DNA from: an uncultured Clostridia bacterium
Lineage (GTDB): Bacteria > Bacillota > Clostridia > Christensenellales > Borkfalkiaceae
Direction of reading: 5' to 3'
NCBI GenBank assembly: GCA_934247935.1
Contig: CAKQKE010000002.1
Span: 1 to 64,000 of the forward strand
DNA length: 64,000 nt
Each line of letters starts with the position of its first letter. Position 1 is the first letter of the stretch. Under the pieces are notes generated by a model. That model was given only the letters and a program-made list of their open reading frames with translations, made no database searches and was not told where the DNA came from. This document shows positions 25,257 to 32,850 of the stretch, piece after piece. The translations under genes were made by a program, and so were the position numbers.

Positions 25257-25955
25257 TTACGCTTTTGTCACAGTGTAAATCGTTCCGCCTTCGTTTGCTG
25301 TAGAAACGCAGCCTTCCGCGAGTAAATTACCCTCTCCGCTGTCGCTGTTTGCAGGGTCGAAATTGACGAATTCGCCGCCGTAAACAGTAATTTTCGCTTT
25401 ACCCTCTGCAAATGCGCTGTCGTAACAGTTAAGCACGAACGAATACGGGTTTTTAAATCCGTCGGCAAGTTGTTGAATTTCAAATTTGCCTCCGTTTATC
25501 GTTACAGTTCCTTCGTAAGCGTAAATCGCCGAGATATTGCCCTTGATATAGCCGCTGTTTACCGTCAATTTCGAGCCGTCCTGAACGTCTATGCCGTAGC
25601 AGTCGTTTTCTTTTGCGATGAGTTTGCCGTCGCCGTCGAGCGTAACTTCCGCTCCGCTCGTTATGCTTATAAGCGACCAATTAACGTCCGACCAAAGGTC
25701 CTGAGTGTTTGATATCGTCTTTCCGTTTAAATCCAAAGTAATGTTTTTGTCGATTACTATTGTTTCGTCGATTACAAGGTCGGCGTCGAGTATTATTTTA
25801 TCGCCCGCTTTTGCGTTTGCAATTGCGTCTTTAAATTCGGCAACAGTGCTTACTCTCGCTTCGGTATCGACAAGCGTACAACCCGTTGCCATTATGGCGA
25901 TAGGCACGATTAAACATAATGCCGCTAAAAATTTTTTAAAAAAATTTAATTTCAT
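25257..25955 (-). CDS. Small beta-helix lipoprotein
   Basis: A 232-residue lipoprotein (lipobox MATGC, Cys26). After a short linker, the sequence consists of beta-strand turns typical of a right-handed parallel beta-helix: ITLDLNGKTIS, EVTLDGDGKLIAKEN, SKLTVNSGYIKGN, GTVTINGGKFEI and KITVYGGEFVNF. The same fold is used by pectate lyases and adhesins, but this one is short and shows no recognisable catalytic cluster, so a binding or structural role is as likely as catalysis. It is a single gene with AAAAGGAGATACAAAA before the start and a terminator shared with the AraC gene. Confidence 0.7.
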   Translation of the reverse strand: MKLNFFKKFLAALCLIVPIAIMATGCTLVDTEARVSTVAEFKDAIANAKAGDKIILDADLVIDETIVIDKNITLDLNGKTISNTQDLWSDVNWSLISITSGAEVTLDGDGKLIAKENDCYGIDVQDGSKLTVNSGYIKGNISAIYAYEGTVTINGGKFEIQQLADGFKNPYSFVLNCYDSAFAEGKAKITVYGGEFVNFDPANSDSGEGNLLAEGCVSTANEGGTIYTVTKA

Positions 25956-26311
25956 TTTTGTATCTCCTTTTATATATCGCGTTTTATATATCGCGTTTGC
26001 GTTTTCAGTCGGGTTTTAAAAAACATCGGCTGAAATTCGACTTGTTTTATTTTTTACACTTATATAACGTTTTTACATTAAAAATTGTTTGTAAAATTTT
26101 TGTTTTTATTCGATTTTTTACATTCTTTTCACAAAACAGATTTTACTCTTGACGGCGGCAGTTTTCAAACGGTTGCGACGATACCCCGCAAAATCCCGGT
26201 TTTTGCACAAAAAAAAGACGCTTTGCCTTTTTCATGCAAAACGCCGATTATCTGTTAATTTTATTTTATGGTTGCGATTATCGGAATCAAAACGCCGCAA
26301 TTATTATGACT
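25956..26311. other. Intergenic region with terminator and AT-rich leader
   Basis: This 356-bp gap contains the terminator of the glycosyltransferase gene (26209-26245) and the upstream region of the beta-helix lipoprotein gene, including two direct copies of TATATCGCG (25969-25990). I could not place a promoter with confidence. Confidence 0.5.
26209..26245 (-). terminator. Terminator of the GT8-SGNH operon
   Basis: On the minus strand GGCGTTTTGC pairs with GCAAAGCGTC (two G-U pairs) and runs into TTTTTTTT. It lies about 70 bp past the glycosyltransferase stop codon. Confidence 0.7.
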
Positions 26312-27115
26312 TTAAAATTTTTCTGTATAATAATCGTAATAATATTGATTCAAAAAACCCTTGTATTTGCCCTTCCACGGCTTGTTTTTGCCTATATAGT
26401 GAATAATACAGCAATTTTCGTCGACCCATTTTTTGTCGATTTTGGTTTTATGGAACATATTGTTTAAAGTAATATGCCTGTCAGACAATCCGTATTTATG
26501 CGAGTCGATTAAGCCGAGTTTATCGCCGTAAAGCCCCTGCAAAACGTCCTGATCGGGCAAAAGCAATCGATGATAATTTTTTTTGATATATCCGAACACC
26601 CTTTCGTCGCTGTGCACCTTTCTCAAACCGTTTAAGTCTATCATAAGTACGCCGGTATTTAAATAAGGAGACTTTTTCGGCGCGCGATTTTTCACTTGGT
26701 TGAACCAACGCAAAAACTTGCACGTGTGAGTCGCCCCTATAAAAATTTTACCGTTGAAATCCATAGAATACAGTTCGTTTAAATCTTTCAGAACTATTAT
26801 GTCGGTGTCGAGATAAAGTATTTTATCGACGCTTTCGGGAAGAATTCTGCCGGCAAACAATCTGTAATAAATCGTCTCGGGCCACTTTTTACTTACGGGT
26901 GCCTTACCTTGAAAAACATTGTCGATTTTTTTGCAGACGAACGTAAATCTTTCGGGGTAATCAAGACCTGTCTTCAGCACCGAAATATGCTCTTCATTGA
27001 CGTCTTTACTGATAACGTATATCGTAAAGTCGCCGTTTGTGTTGCTCTCGATAGAGCGCAACATAGTCAAAAAATGTTTTAAATAGGCTACGTTTACCGT
27101 GATTAAAATATTCAT
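26312..27115 (-). CDS. Family 8 glycosyltransferase
   Basis: A 267-residue cytoplasmic GT8 enzyme, a retaining UDP-hexose transferase family. The metal-binding DxD motif is in ILYLDTDIIVL, the acceptor-side motif is YLNTGVLMIDL, and the second metal-binding histidine lies in IIHYIGKNKPWKG. Length and motif order match small GT8 enzymes that build capsule, lipooligosaccharide or surface-glycan side chains. It follows the SGNH hydrolase gene by 6 bp, so the pair probably modifies one glycan. Acceptor and sugar cannot be read. Confidence 0.92.
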   Translation of the reverse strand: MNILITVNVAYLKHFLTMLRSIESNTNGDFTIYVISKDVNEEHISVLKTGLDYPERFTFVCKKIDNVFQGKAPVSKKWPETIYYRLFAGRILPESVDKILYLDTDIIVLKDLNELYSMDFNGKIFIGATHTCKFLRWFNQVKNRAPKKSPYLNTGVLMIDLNGLRKVHSDERVFGYIKKNYHRLLLPDQDVLQGLYGDKLGLIDSHKYGLSDRHITLNNMFHKTKIDKKWVDENCCIIHYIGKNKPWKGKYKGFLNQYYYDYYTEKF

Positions 27116-27121
27116 AATCGT

Positions 27122-27778
27122 TTACAAAGTTTTTAAAAATCCCGCAATCATGCTTGCCAATATTTCGTGGCCTGAGTCGTTGGGGTGAAGTCCGTCGGGA
27201 CAGTATTTTTCTTTAATCGATTGCAGTCTCGGTTGAATTCCCGATTCAGCGTACAAATCGAGCACGGGCAAAGAATAATATTCGCATACGTTTTTTACAG
27301 CCTCGACGTATGCTTTAAGGTTGCCTTCCCTTTTAATGCCGAGTTCGTTTACCGGTTCGTCTTCGCTGAGTCTGTGAAGGGGCGTAATAAAGACTATGCG
27401 GCTTGAAGTAAACTTGTCGATAAGTTTGTTGCACAGGCAATGTAACGCACCGTAAAAACTGTATTCGTCCCTGCAATCCATATTCCCCAAACCGCCGTCG
27501 CCGTGACCGAAATCGTTTGTTCCGCCGAAAACGACTACAACGTCGGGATTGCAATTCATTTCGTCAACCCTGTCTAAAAAGCAATAATCCCATTCGGTAA
27601 AGGGCGAAACATTGTGATTTCTGGCAATTCTTGTACCGCTGACGCCATAATTGTAAGTTTCTTTAAGTTTTTCGTCTTTTTTAAGTCTGTTTACAAATAT
27701 ATTATCGCCGTTTTCAACGCCGACCCCGTAAGTGATTGAGTCGCCGAGAAAGGCTATTTTAAGTCTGTTTAATTTCAT
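27122..27778 (-). CDS. SGNH/GDSL-family hydrolase
   Basis: A 218-residue esterase-like protein without a signal peptide. Block I is GDSITYG with Ser14, block III is GGTND with Asn88, and block V is DGLHPND with Asp195 and His198, so the triad is complete. Family members remove acetyl or acyl groups from sugars and lipids. It is the first gene of a two-gene operon with a GT8 transferase; trimming or acylation control of a surface glycan is a plausible job, or cytosolic deacetylation of imported sugars. The ribosome site GGAGGAGAT is close to the ATG. Confidence 0.9.
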   Translation of the reverse strand: MKLNRLKIAFLGDSITYGVGVENGDNIFVNRLKKDEKLKETYNYGVSGTRIARNHNVSPFTEWDYCFLDRVDEMNCNPDVVVVFGGTNDFGHGDGGLGNMDCRDEYSFYGALHCLCNKLIDKFTSSRIVFITPLHRLSEDEPVNELGIKREGNLKAYVEAVKNVCEYYSLPVLDLYAESGIQPRLQSIKEKYCPDGLHPNDSGHEILASMIAGFLKTL

Positions 27779-27900
27779 ATCTCCTCCACAAGACCTGTAT
27801 TAATTTTCGCCTGCAAAATTTATCTTTGCAAAATTTTATGTTTGCTTATCGCAAACCGCAATAAAATTAAAACCTTTTATTTCTCTCAAATCGCATTACA

Positions 27901-27929
27901 ATTATACACTATTTGCTTTTCTTTTTCAA
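27901..27929 (-). promoter_or_regulatory. Sigma-A promoter of the SGNH-GT8 operon
   Basis: On the minus strand TTGAAA (27929-27924), a 17-bp spacer, and a perfect TATAAT (27906-27901). Confidence 0.7.
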
Positions 27930-28029
27930 GCGTTATTTATAAATTTATACGCTTAAAAAGCAGAAATACCCGACAATTTCAAAAAAACTAATATATCATA
28001 AAACACTGCAATACGGGCAAAGTCTTTTT

Positions 28030-28070
28030 AGTAAAAATGCAGCCGCTTTTCAAAACCGAAAGGCGGCTGC
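28030..28070 (-). terminator. htpG terminator
   Basis: On the minus strand GCAGCCGC pairs with GCGGCTGC across a 16-base loop, then ATTTTTAC. It begins 12 bp after the htpG stop codon. Confidence 0.75.
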
Positions 28071-28082
28071 AACATTATTAAA

Positions 28083-29951
28083 TTATTCGGAAAGCAAACC
28101 GCAAACCACGTCGGTAATTTCGGTGGGATTCTCTACCGTAAGTCCTTCGATAAGTTGGGCTTGAGCATACAAAACTTTGGTGAGTTTTTTAAGTTTGTCT
28201 TTATCAGTCTCGAAAAGAGACTTGATTTTGCCGTAAATGGGATGATTTGCGTTGATTTCAAGCACTTTTTCCGCCTTTACGTCCATTTGCTTGTTGGGAT
28301 TTGCATTGAGCACTTTTTCCATTTCTACCGACACGTCGCCTTGAGCCGAAATGCACACGGGATGAGACTTGAGTCTTGCAGAGATTTTTACGTCGGCAAC
28401 CTTGCCGTCGAGTGCTTCTTTCATAAAATCGGTGATTTCTTTCGCGTCTTCATAAGCGATTTCCTCTTCTTTAAGTCCGAGGTCGCTCGAAGATACCGAA
28501 CGAAATTCTTTTTCGTCGTATTTTGTGAGGAATTTGATTGCAAATTCGTCTACGTCGTCGGTAAAGCACAAAATATCGTATCCGTTTTCAAGCACTTTTT
28601 CGCATTGAGGAAGAAGTTTTATGCCGTCGACCGACTTGCCTGTTGCGTAATAAATGTATTTTTGGTCTTCGCTCATTTTGCTTACGTATTCTTTAAACGT
28701 GATAAGTTTGTCCTCTTTTACCGAGTGGAACATAAGCAGGTCTTGCAACACGTCCTTCTTGCTGCCCCAACTTTCATACAAGCCGAATTTGAGTTGAAGT
28801 CCGAAAGCCTTGTAAAATTTTTCGTATTTTTCTCTGTCCGTTTCAAGCATAGAAGTAAGTTCGTTTTTAATCTTCTTTTCTATATTGCTTGCTATAAGTT
28901 TGAGTTGACGTGATTGCTGAACGGTCTCTCTCGATACGTTGAGGTCGACTTCGCTGTCTACAATACCCTTTACAAAGCCGAAATAGTCGGGCAAAAGGTC
29001 CTTGTTTTTATCTGCGATAAGCACGCCGTTTGTATACAATTTCAAGCCTTTTTCATAGTTTTTAGAATAATAATTGTACGGAGCGTTTGCGGGGATAAAC
29101 AACAACGCCTTGAAATCGACTACGCCCTCTGCCGACATGTGAATAACTTTAAGCGGGTCTTCATAGTCCATAAATACCGACTTGTAAAACTCGTTGTACT
29201 CTTCTTCGGTAATTTCGTTTTTGTTCTTCTTCCAAAGCGGAGTCATGCTGTTTATAGTCTCGAGAGATTGAGTCTCTTTGCCCTCTTCTCCCTCTTTTTC
29301 GGGTGCCTCGTAATGAGTAGTCATCATCTTGATGGGGTACTTGATATAGTCGGAATACTTCTTTACGAGCGAACGAATCTTGTATTCTTCCAAAAATTCG
29401 CTATATTTTTCATCCTCGGTATCGGGTTTGAGATAAAGTGTGATTTGAGTGCCGTTTGCAGCCTTTACCGCGGGTTTTACGTCGTAGCCTTCCGCTCCGC
29501 TGCTTACCCACAAATAAGCCTCGTCGCTGCCGTACGCTTTGGACAAAACTTCGACTTTATCCGCCACCATAAACGCGCTGTAAAAACCTACGCCGAATTG
29601 ACCGATTATGCTGATATCGCCCTTATCGGCACTGTCTTTATTTTCGTTTTTAAAATCTTGCGAACCGCTTTTTGCGATTACTCCGAGGTTGTTTTCGAGT
29701 TCGTCTTTGGTCATACCGATACCGTTATCGGATATGGTAAGCGTTCTTTTATCCTTGTCAACCTCTATTTCGATTTTAAAATCTTCTCTCGTCATGCCGT
29801 TTAAACCGCCGTTTAAACTCTTAAAATAAAGTTTATCGAGTGCGTCGGAACAGTTTGACAACAATTCTCTTAAAAAAATTTCTTTGTTGGTATATATCGA
29901 ATTAATCATCATATCCAACACTTTTTGCGATTCCGCCTTAAACTTTTTCAT
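28083..29951 (-). CDS. htpG: Hsp90-family chaperone HtpG
   Basis: A 622-residue cytoplasmic ATP-dependent chaperone. The GHKL ATP-binding motifs are all present: ELLSNCSDALDKL, DNGIGMTKDEL and GQFGVGFYSAF near the N-terminus, followed by the middle and dimerisation domains at normal bacterial length. The start follows GAAAGGAGATATATTA. A sigma-A promoter and a CIRCE element lie directly upstream, so the gene is probably repressed by HrcA and induced by heat or misfolded protein. It is a single-gene unit ended by the hairpin at 28030-28070. Confidence 0.97.
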   Translation of the reverse strand: MKKFKAESQKVLDMMINSIYTNKEIFLRELLSNCSDALDKLYFKSLNGGLNGMTREDFKIEIEVDKDKRTLTISDNGIGMTKDELENNLGVIAKSGSQDFKNENKDSADKGDISIIGQFGVGFYSAFMVADKVEVLSKAYGSDEAYLWVSSGAEGYDVKPAVKAANGTQITLYLKPDTEDEKYSEFLEEYKIRSLVKKYSDYIKYPIKMMTTHYEAPEKEGEEGKETQSLETINSMTPLWKKNKNEITEEEYNEFYKSVFMDYEDPLKVIHMSAEGVVDFKALLFIPANAPYNYYSKNYEKGLKLYTNGVLIADKNKDLLPDYFGFVKGIVDSEVDLNVSRETVQQSRQLKLIASNIEKKIKNELTSMLETDREKYEKFYKAFGLQLKFGLYESWGSKKDVLQDLLMFHSVKEDKLITFKEYVSKMSEDQKYIYYATGKSVDGIKLLPQCEKVLENGYDILCFTDDVDEFAIKFLTKYDEKEFRSVSSSDLGLKEEEIAYEDAKEITDFMKEALDGKVADVKISARLKSHPVCISAQGDVSVEMEKVLNANPNKQMDVKAEKVLEINANHPIYGKIKSLFETDKDKLKKLTKVLYAQAQLIEGLTVENPTEITDVVCGLLSE

Positions 29952-30013
29952 ATTAATATATCTCCTTTCAGTAACTTTTTAATTTCGGTCAATCGATTGC
30001 GCATTTTAATAAA

Positions 30014-30040
30014 TTAGCACTCTCAACCATTGACTGCTAA
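30014..30040. promoter_or_regulatory. CIRCE operator (HrcA site)
   Basis: TTAGCACTC, nine bases, GACTGCTAA: 17 of the 18 arm bases match the CIRCE consensus TTAGCACTC-N9-GAGTGCTAA, with the correct 9-bp spacer. It starts immediately after the -10 of the htpG promoter, where bound HrcA would block transcription. Confidence 0.92.
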
Positions 30041-30041
30041 T

Positions 30042-30070
30042 ATTGTAGTCCTAATTGAAGCGTTTGTCAA
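30042..30070 (-). promoter_or_regulatory. htpG sigma-A promoter
   Basis: On the minus strand a perfect TTGACA (30070-30065), a 17-bp spacer, and TACAAT (30047-30042), directly abutting CIRCE. Confidence 0.85.
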
Positions 30071-30202
30071 TACTTTAAACGCATTTTTTTATTGATATTT
30101 AAGTGAAATTTAAATAAATCGACAATTTCGCACAAAACGGCTGTAATAATAAAAGGACGTCGATTAAAAACAGCGCATGCAATAACAATAAATTATTATA
30201 GC

Positions 30203-30232
30203 AAAAAATGCCGCACGCAAAATGCGTGCGGC
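30203..30232 (-). terminator. Terminator at the end of locus B
   Basis: On the minus strand GCCGCACGC pairs perfectly with GCGTGCGGC around ATTTT and runs into ATTTTTT, 31 bp after the stop of the last GH43 gene. Confidence 0.85.
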
Positions 30233-30263
30233 GGTAAAACTAAAATAGTTTAAGTCTGTTAAG

Positions 30264-32771
30264 TTAAATTTCTTTATACTCGAGATTTGCAAATTTAGTA
30301 ACGCTGCTTTCGGAATAGAATCCCCAGCCGCCGTTATAAAAGGCGTAATCGTCGTTGATTGTGCAATATCTTTGTCCGTCGATATACACGCTGACAGAAT
30401 TGCCCTTTGCCACAACTTTAAGTCTGAACGTTTTTCCCTCTGCAGACGAATAATATTCGCCGTTTTCGTCGGTTAAAAAGCCCACGTAATATTGCTGTCT
30501 GCCGTAATTGTATTTAAATACTTTTACCGCGCCGACAACGTTTAACGATATATAATAACCTTGGAAAGCATAAGAAGTCTGCGCATTGTGATAAGAATAG
30601 TTTTTCGCCCTTACCAGAATGCCGCTTTCGCCGCTGCTTAGCGTCATATCTACCGAAACTTCGTAATCGGCTACGCCGTCGTTGCCCGCCGTCATGAATA
30701 TTTTATTGGCATAAGGCGTTTTGTCCTTTGTGACGAGTCCGCCGTCAAATGTGTATAAATTACTGCCCAATCCGAGTTTGAAAATACCCTTTTCTTCGGT
30801 TAAATCGTCTTGCAGATATCCGTTGTTATACGAGTCTGCCAAGTCGTTGATTTTAAATGAAACGACGTCGAGTTTACCGCTGAAAAGCCTGATTTTAAGC
30901 GTGTGCTTTCCTTCTGACATTTCAAAAGTACCCATATCGACAAGCACGTAATCGTCTTCGGGATTTTCCAGAGCGACGGACGGAACCTGAAGTTTATAAA
31001 TATCGGCAGAATCGACGACCGCTTCGGCAATCGCACCCACGCAATTTTTATTCACGTATGCAAGCAAACGATATTTGCCCGTGCGTTTCGCGTTGACCGC
31101 GTATTTCACGTAATCTTCTTTACTGTCTAAAACGACCGAAGTGTAAAGTTCGTTTTCCTTGGTGCTTTCTTTTTCGCCTTGTCTTACGCCGTCGGCTTTG
31201 ACCTTGGCGTTTTTAATGTAAAATCCTCTGTTTTCTCCCTTTAAATAGGTATATGCGGGGAAAGAGGAAGGCAAATTTTTTGCGCTTTCAAAATCGCTCG
31301 TACCGAAACTGTCGTTTGTGTAAGCGGTGTAAAAAATACTTTCCGAAGATACGTTTTCGTCGTAACCGAGTATGCCGCCGTCAAGCGATTTGTTTAAGGT
31401 AATAAGTCTCATGCCGTTAAACGTAACGTAACATTTATTAAAGCCGTTTTCCACTCTTAAAGTGTTTAACGTGTGTATCGAACAATTTTTAGCGGGAATT
31501 TCGGCATGCGCAAGTTCTGTCGATTTGCCGTTTTCGACCTTAATCACGTACAACAAATTATTTTCCACTTTGATTGCCGTGTAGTTGTTTGCATCGGTAT
31601 ATCCCACTATGACTCCGCCGTTGCCGTCGGCGCGGATTTTAAAGTTGAATTCCGCAGTGTAAAGCGACTGCGTGGGCGTCTGAGCAAGCGTATATCTGCC
31701 GTCTTTATAGAGTCCTTCGGCGTTTTCTGCGGAAAAATCGGGCATGTCGGGCGCATCTACGGTGTAATTGGGATAGCCGTTGGCTTGCAAAATCGCCCCG
31801 TTTGTGAAGTATTGAGCAAGGTTGAACATTCTTGTAGGTCCGTGGGTGTGATAACCCGTCCAGATTCCGTCGAGATTGGGACCGATAAAGTCGCTGCTGT
31901 GACCGGGAGAAATACCCTTGCCCTCAGAAGTGTTGATTAAAGTGATGTTTTGGTCTTCCAGAGACTCAAACTTCGTATAGTCGATTTTATCGGCTTTTAA
32001 ATAAGAATACGCCACTTTATAACCTATGCTCGACACGTGGTTGCCGGTGTAAGTGAGATAATAATAATCGCCTCTTCTGAACACGCCGGGACCTTCCGTC
32101 CAGCCGTTCATGCTGGATGTCGCGCTTTTTATCGTCCTTGAAATTGTTTCAAAAACTTCGCTTTCTTCCTTTAAACCGCCCTCGATATCCTTTACCTTTG
32201 CATAAGATAAGCCGCTTGCCGTGGAAGTGTGCATAAAGTAAAGTTCTCCGTCTCCGTCGACGTAAAAACTGCCGTCTATGCCGCGGAGCAAATTGCCCGA
32301 AATTCTTGTAAACGGACCTAAAGGATTGTCGGCTTTAAATATGTAATGACCTTTTCCTCCCTGAGATTCGCACATGTAGAAACTGCCGTTGTAATAAACC
32401 ACTTCGGGTGCGTAACCGTTGCTTGTGTATTCGTCGAGCGGAGCGACAACCACGGGTTTTGACCAGTTTACAAGATCGTCCGAGACAAAGCAAAGCACGC
32501 CGAGATTGCGGGCGGAAGGATAAAGATAATACTTACCGTTCCATCTCATTATAAACGGGTCGCCGACTTCGGTGATATTGCCGTTTTCAAGCGTGAGATT
32601 CATATAATTAGAATACGTGGGTTTGTCTTCAAAGGTGTATTCCTGCTCGTTTTTGTTTAAAGCGACTCTGTTGCTCATATCGTATTTTTCCTCTTTTTTA
32701 GTTTTTCCGCAACCGAAGTTTAAGGACGTAAAAATAATAGAAATTAAAATTATGGATAGTACTTTTTTCAT
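30264..32771 (-). CDS. GH43 glycosidase lipoprotein 1 (locus B)
   Basis: An 835-residue exported enzyme with a signal peptide and a probable lipid-anchored Cys21, although LNFGC is a poor lipobox. Residues about 60-370 form the five-bladed GH43 propeller: the base Asp71 in VGDPFIMRWNGKYYLY, the pKa-tuning Asp166 in GIDGSFYVD, and the acid Glu226 in GWTEGPG. The rest is beta-rich: concanavalin-like or LamG-type modules (about 380-500 and 690-835) and a CBM-like part between them. GH43 enzymes mostly release arabinose or xylose from arabinan, arabinoxylan or xylan. It is the last gene of locus B, 79 bp after the second GH43 gene, to which it is similar in architecture. Confidence 0.9.
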   Translation of the reverse strand: MKKVLSIILISIIFTSLNFGCGKTKKEEKYDMSNRVALNKNEQEYTFEDKPTYSNYMNLTLENGNITEVGDPFIMRWNGKYYLYPSARNLGVLCFVSDDLVNWSKPVVVAPLDEYTSNGYAPEVVYYNGSFYMCESQGGKGHYIFKADNPLGPFTRISGNLLRGIDGSFYVDGDGELYFMHTSTASGLSYAKVKDIEGGLKEESEVFETISRTIKSATSSMNGWTEGPGVFRRGDYYYLTYTGNHVSSIGYKVAYSYLKADKIDYTKFESLEDQNITLINTSEGKGISPGHSSDFIGPNLDGIWTGYHTHGPTRMFNLAQYFTNGAILQANGYPNYTVDAPDMPDFSAENAEGLYKDGRYTLAQTPTQSLYTAEFNFKIRADGNGGVIVGYTDANNYTAIKVENNLLYVIKVENGKSTELAHAEIPAKNCSIHTLNTLRVENGFNKCYVTFNGMRLITLNKSLDGGILGYDENVSSESIFYTAYTNDSFGTSDFESAKNLPSSFPAYTYLKGENRGFYIKNAKVKADGVRQGEKESTKENELYTSVVLDSKEDYVKYAVNAKRTGKYRLLAYVNKNCVGAIAEAVVDSADIYKLQVPSVALENPEDDYVLVDMGTFEMSEGKHTLKIRLFSGKLDVVSFKINDLADSYNNGYLQDDLTEEKGIFKLGLGSNLYTFDGGLVTKDKTPYANKIFMTAGNDGVADYEVSVDMTLSSGESGILVRAKNYSYHNAQTSYAFQGYYISLNVVGAVKVFKYNYGRQQYYVGFLTDENGEYYSSAEGKTFRLKVVAKGNSVSVYIDGQRYCTINDDYAFYNGGWGFYSESSVTKFANLEYKEI

Positions 32772-32794
32772 TATATAGAATTTTCCTTTTTTAA

Positions 32795-32825
32795 AATAAA
32801 GGAGAACCGAAATTCTCCTTTATTT
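32795..32825 (-). promoter_or_regulatory. Intercistronic hairpin between the two GH43 genes
   Basis: AAATAAAGGAGAA pairs perfectly with TTCTCCTTTATTT around a short loop. On the minus strand it is followed by only TTTT, so it is either a weak terminator/attenuator or an mRNA-stabilising hairpin between the GH43 genes. Confidence 0.55.
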
Positions 32826-32850
32826 CCAATGTTAATGCGCTTTAAACAAA

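Larger units (their letters stand above)
27779..28082. other. Intergenic region with SGNH promoter and htpG terminator
   Basis: This 304-bp gap carries the promoter at 27901-27929 for the SGNH-GT8 operon, about 120 nt of AT-rich leader, and the htpG terminator at 28030-28070. Nothing else is apparent. Confidence 0.6.
29952..30263. other. Intergenic region upstream of htpG
   Basis: A 312-bp gap with the CIRCE operator (30014-30040), the htpG promoter (30042-30070) and, at its other end, the terminator of the downstream GH43 gene (30203-30232). The rest is AT-rich and unremarkable. Confidence 0.7.

Noticed and set aside
25969..25990. Direct repeats of TATATCGCG as a regulatory array
   Set aside because: Only two adjacent copies in an AT-rich leader; too little to claim a site.
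28155..29804. Long plus-strand open frames opposite htpG
   Set aside because: They mirror the strong codon bias of htpG on the other strand and have no ribosome sites or recognisable domains.
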